Source: an uncultured Pseudanabaenaceae cyanobacterium | GTDB lineage: Bacteria > Cyanobacteriota > Cyanobacteriia > PCC-9006 > JAAUQQ01 | Direction: 5' to 3' | Assembly (NCBI GenBank): GCA_938015405.1 | Contig: CALLPZ010000241.1 | Span: 1-6,806 of the forward strand | Length of the DNA stretch: 6,806 nucleotides | Part shown: piece after piece, positions 4,991 through 6,806 of the stretch | Position numbering within the stretch: the stretch's first letter is position 1 | Layout: every line of letters starts with the position of its first letter | Notes under the pieces: generated by a model | What the model saw: only the letters and a program-made list of their open reading frames with translations | Told to the model about the DNA's origin: nothing | The model's database searches: none | Position numbers and translations under genes: made by a program

Positions 4991-5509
4991 ATGGGAATTT
5001 CTCGCTGTTTTGCCTGGGCCTTGTCGGCCGTCTGTGCGTTGATGTTGCTGTTGCCGGGTCCGGCTTTGGCCTCGAGTTCGAGTTCGCTGAAGGCTTCGTC
5101 GATGCTGGATACGAAGGATTTGAACTTCGCTGGGCAAAATCTTCAGACGAAGGAGTTTGTGGGTGAGAAGTTTAATGGTGTGGATTTCAGTGGGGCAGAT
5201 TTGAGGGGGGTTGTGTTTAATGGCTCTTCTCTTCAGGGTGCGAATCTATCTGGGGTAGATTTCACCGATGGTATTGCTTATACGAGTTCGTTCCGGGATG
5301 CGAATTTGCGGGGGGCGATTTTTAATTCGGCGCTGTTGTTGCAGTCGTTTTTCCCCAATGCGGATGTGACGGATGCAGATTTTTCGTTTGCTGTGGTGGA
5401 TAAGGTGCAGTTGGCGAATCTTTGTGAGAATGCGAGTGGGACGAATCCGGTGACGGGTGTGGATACTCGGGATTCGTTGGGTTGTACGGATGTTGAGTTT
5501 TCTGAGTAA
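4991..5509 (+). CDS. Exported pentapeptide-repeat protein, probably thylakoid-lumenal
   Basis: The 172-residue protein starts with a signal peptide: short n-region MGISRCF, hydrophobic core to about residue 21, then PGPALA followed by a Ser run, so cleavage is likely after A27. Residues about 45-143 are pentapeptide repeats of the A(D/N)LXX kind, visible as FNGVDFSGADLRGVVF, LQGANLSGVDF and FRDANLRGAIF, which form a right-handed square beta helix. The C-terminal stretch LCENASGTNPVTGVDTRDSLGC has two Cys (C145, C165) and is a recurring ending in cyanobacterial and chloroplast-lumen members as I recall them, probably a disulfide-closed cap. Biochemical roles of these proteins are mostly unknown. 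The start ATG 4991 is preferred over TTG 4982, which adds only three residues and breaks no feature. It diverges from the VOC gene and is followed by the terminator at 5543-5579. Its coding strand is unusually rich in G and T. Confidence 0.9.
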   Translation: MGISRCFAWALSAVCALMLLLPGPALASSSSSLKASSMLDTKDLNFAGQNLQTKEFVGEKFNGVDFSGADLRGVVFNGSSLQGANLSGVDFTDGIAYTSSFRDANLRGAIFNSALLLQSFFPNADVTDADFSFAVVDKVQLANLCENASGTNPVTGVDTRDSLGCTDVEFSE

Positions 5510-5542
5510 GGCTTGATTTGACGGATCGCTTGTTATGAATGG

Positions 5543-5579
5543 AAAGGCCGCTCCGGGGTTCGGGGCGGCCTTTTCTGTT
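5543..5579 (+). terminator. GC-rich intrinsic terminator after the pentapeptide gene
   Basis: AAAGGCCGCTCC (5543-5554) pairs with GGGGCGGCCTTT (5562-5573) along 12 positions with one T-G wobble and a 7-nt loop; TTTTCTGTTTG follows. It starts 34 nt after the TAA at 5507-5509. On the minus strand the same stem is followed by TTTCCATT, so it may also stop read-through from the convergent CNNM gene, though less well. The rest of the 219-bp gap (5510-5728) holds no gene that I can support. Confidence 0.88.
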
Positions 5580-5728
5580 TGTTGAGTTGAGGCAGGCGGC
5601 AAATCTATGAGGGCCAGCTCTCCCCCAAAGCTTTATGGCCCGCCAATGGGGACAAAGCTCCTCCAATGGATTATCCCCTGCTACAGCAGTGTGAGGGTAT
5701 GAAGCTGGAGGATGGGAGAGGCTGCTCT

Positions 5729-6806
5729 TTAGCTATCAGCGTCAACCTTGGGGGTCATGAGGATTTTATCGACGCGGTTGCTGTCCATGTCCATGACTTC
5801 TACGCTGTAGCCTTGCCAGTCGAAGCGATCGCCGGCTTTGGGTATCCGCCCCAATTGGTTGATGACTAGGCCGCCTAGGGTGTGGTAGCTAGGGCGTTTG
5901 TCGGTGGGCAGGGCTAGGCTGAGGAGGCTGTAGAGTTCTTCGACTTCCATGCTGCCGCCCAGGAGCCAGGAACCGTCTTCGCGTTGGACAATTTCTTCGC
6001 TGGGTTCGTGGGCGGAGGGGACGTCGCCAACGAGGGCTTCGAGGATGTCGCCGAGGGTGACGAGACCTTGGATGGTGCCGTATTCGTCAACGACGAGGGC
6101 GGTGTGGATGCGGGATTGTTTGAATTGTTCGAGGAGGGTGAGGGATCGACCTTCTTCTGGCACCACGAGGGGTTGCTCTAGGCCAATGGTGAGATCAAGG
6201 GGCTGTTGGTTGAGGGCGCGTTCAAGTAGGGCGTTGACGCTGATGAGGCCGAGGACGTTGTCAAGGTCGCCTTGGCAGACGGGCATGCGGCGATGGCGGG
6301 CTTCAGCGATTTTGCGTTGGTTCTCGGAGGCGTCGTCGTCGAGGTCGAGCCAGATAATCTCGGGGCGGGGGGTCATGATTTCGTTGATGGCGCGATCGCC
6401 GAGGCGAAAGACCCGTTCTACAATTTCCTGCTCTGCTAGTTCTAAGGTGCCTTCTTTGGTGCCGAGGCGGATGAAAGCTTTGATTTCTGCTTCTGTGACG
6501 CTGGGTTCGTTGGAGGGTTTGATATTGAGCAGTCGTACGACGGTGCGGGTGGAGAAGCTGAGGAGTAGGACAATCGGTGTGGCGAGGCGAGAGAGGAGCT
6601 TCATGGGGCCAGCGACAATTTTGGCGATCGTCTCCGGCATGGTGAGGGCTAGCTGCTTGGGAACGAGCTCTCCCAAGATTAGGGAAAGGTAAGCAATGAT
6701 GACGACAACGAGCAAGAAGCCTAGCTTGTCGGCAAACGGTTCTAGGGCTGGCACCTGCTTGAGCTTCTCCGCCACGGGCTCTGCCAGGGCTGAACCACCA
6801 AAGGCA
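5729..6806 (-). CDS. CNNM/CorC (HlyC/TlyC-type) membrane protein with CBS pair, N-terminus cut by the window
   Basis: The minus frame is open to the window edge, giving 358 visible residues; the GTG at 6775 is an internal Val (AFGGSALAEPVAEKL continues across it), so the true start lies beyond 6806. Order: the end of the CNNM (DUF21) membrane domain with helices at about 28-48 and 72-94 and the conserved GELVPK (45-50); a helical linker (TEAEIKAFIRLG); CBS 1 beginning near IMTPRPEIIW (about 141-200); CBS 2 (about 210-265, HTALVVDEYGTIQGLVT); and the C-terminal CorC_HlyC domain (about 272-355, GSWLLGGSMEVEEL). Full members have about 430-450 residues, so roughly 80 are missing. The family is linked to Mg2+ or Na+/Mg2+ efflux with nucleotide sensing by the CBS pair, and is often annotated as hemolysin, which should not be taken literally. 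All visible domains look intact. Confidence 0.93.
   Translation of the reverse strand, partial: AFGGSALAEPVAEKLKQVPALEPFADKLGFLLVVVIIAYLSLILGELVPKQLALTMPETIAKIVAGPMKLLSRLATPIVLLLSFSTRTVVRLLNIKPSNEPSVTEAEIKAFIRLGTKEGTLELAEQEIVERVFRLGDRAINEIMTPRPEIIWLDLDDDASENQRKIAEARHRRMPVCQGDLDNVLGLISVNALLERALNQQPLDLTIGLEQPLVVPEEGRSLTLLEQFKQSRIHTALVVDEYGTIQGLVTLGDILEALVGDVPSAHEPSEEIVQREDGSWLLGGSMEVEELYSLLSLALPTDKRPSYHTLGGLVINQLGRIPKAGDRFDWQGYSVEVMDMDSNRVDKILMTPKVDADS

Noticed and set aside
5611..5669. Overlapping short repeats between the pentapeptide and CNNM genes: GGGCCA/TGGCCC, AGCTTT/AAAGCT and two CCAATGG 20 bp apart.
   Set aside because: Each is short, has a long loop and no T run; they do not make a consistent terminator, attachment site or array.
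5949..6692. Plus-strand 247-residue open frame opposite the CNNM gene.
   Set aside because: Ser/Arg-rich antisense shadow of the well-supported CNNM/CorC protein.

Overview
The window reads as chromosomal DNA from a cyanobacterium. Nine copies of the octamer GCGATCGC (HIP1) occur in 6.8 kb, where chance would give about 0.1. There is also an exported pentapeptide-repeat protein of the thylakoid-lumen type. The dispersed GTAGGGGC...GCCCCTAC palindromes are of a style I associate, from memory, with filamentous cyanobacteria. Genus cannot be fixed from this sequence.

Layout. Bases 1-147 (+) are the last 48 codons of a probable GT4-type glycosyltransferase. It converges on, and overlaps by 11 bp, a minus-strand gene for a seven-helix membrane protein of unknown function (137-784). 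A well-formed intrinsic terminator (852-891, minus) separates that gene from a minus-strand run: a tetratricopeptide-repeat protein (968-1531), mutS2 (1689-4361) and a small VOC/glyoxalase-fold protein (4432-4833). Transcription order is VOC, mutS2, TPR. The spacers are 70 and 157 bp with no strong terminator in either, so they may share a transcript, although this is not proven. A 157-bp divergent spacer leads to a plus-strand pentapeptide-repeat protein with a signal peptide (4991-5509), closed by a strong GC-rich terminator near 5543-5579. The right end (5729-6806, minus) is a CNNM/CorC-type membrane protein with paired CBS domains, cut at its N-terminus by the window edge.

Most genes are housekeeping or of general function and do not form an obvious pathway. 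The most unusual feature is inside mutS2. About 75 extra residues sit in the ATPase domain between the signature-like helix and Walker B. Most of the DNA encoding them (2864-3041) is a 178-bp segment with 12-bp perfect terminal inverted repeats, each arm itself a hairpin. This looks like a palindromic repeat element captured in frame within a conserved ATPase. A second palindrome (4373-4393) lies directly before the mutS2 start, next to three copies of CCTAAATC. I see no CRISPR array, tRNA, rRNA, transposase or phage gene.
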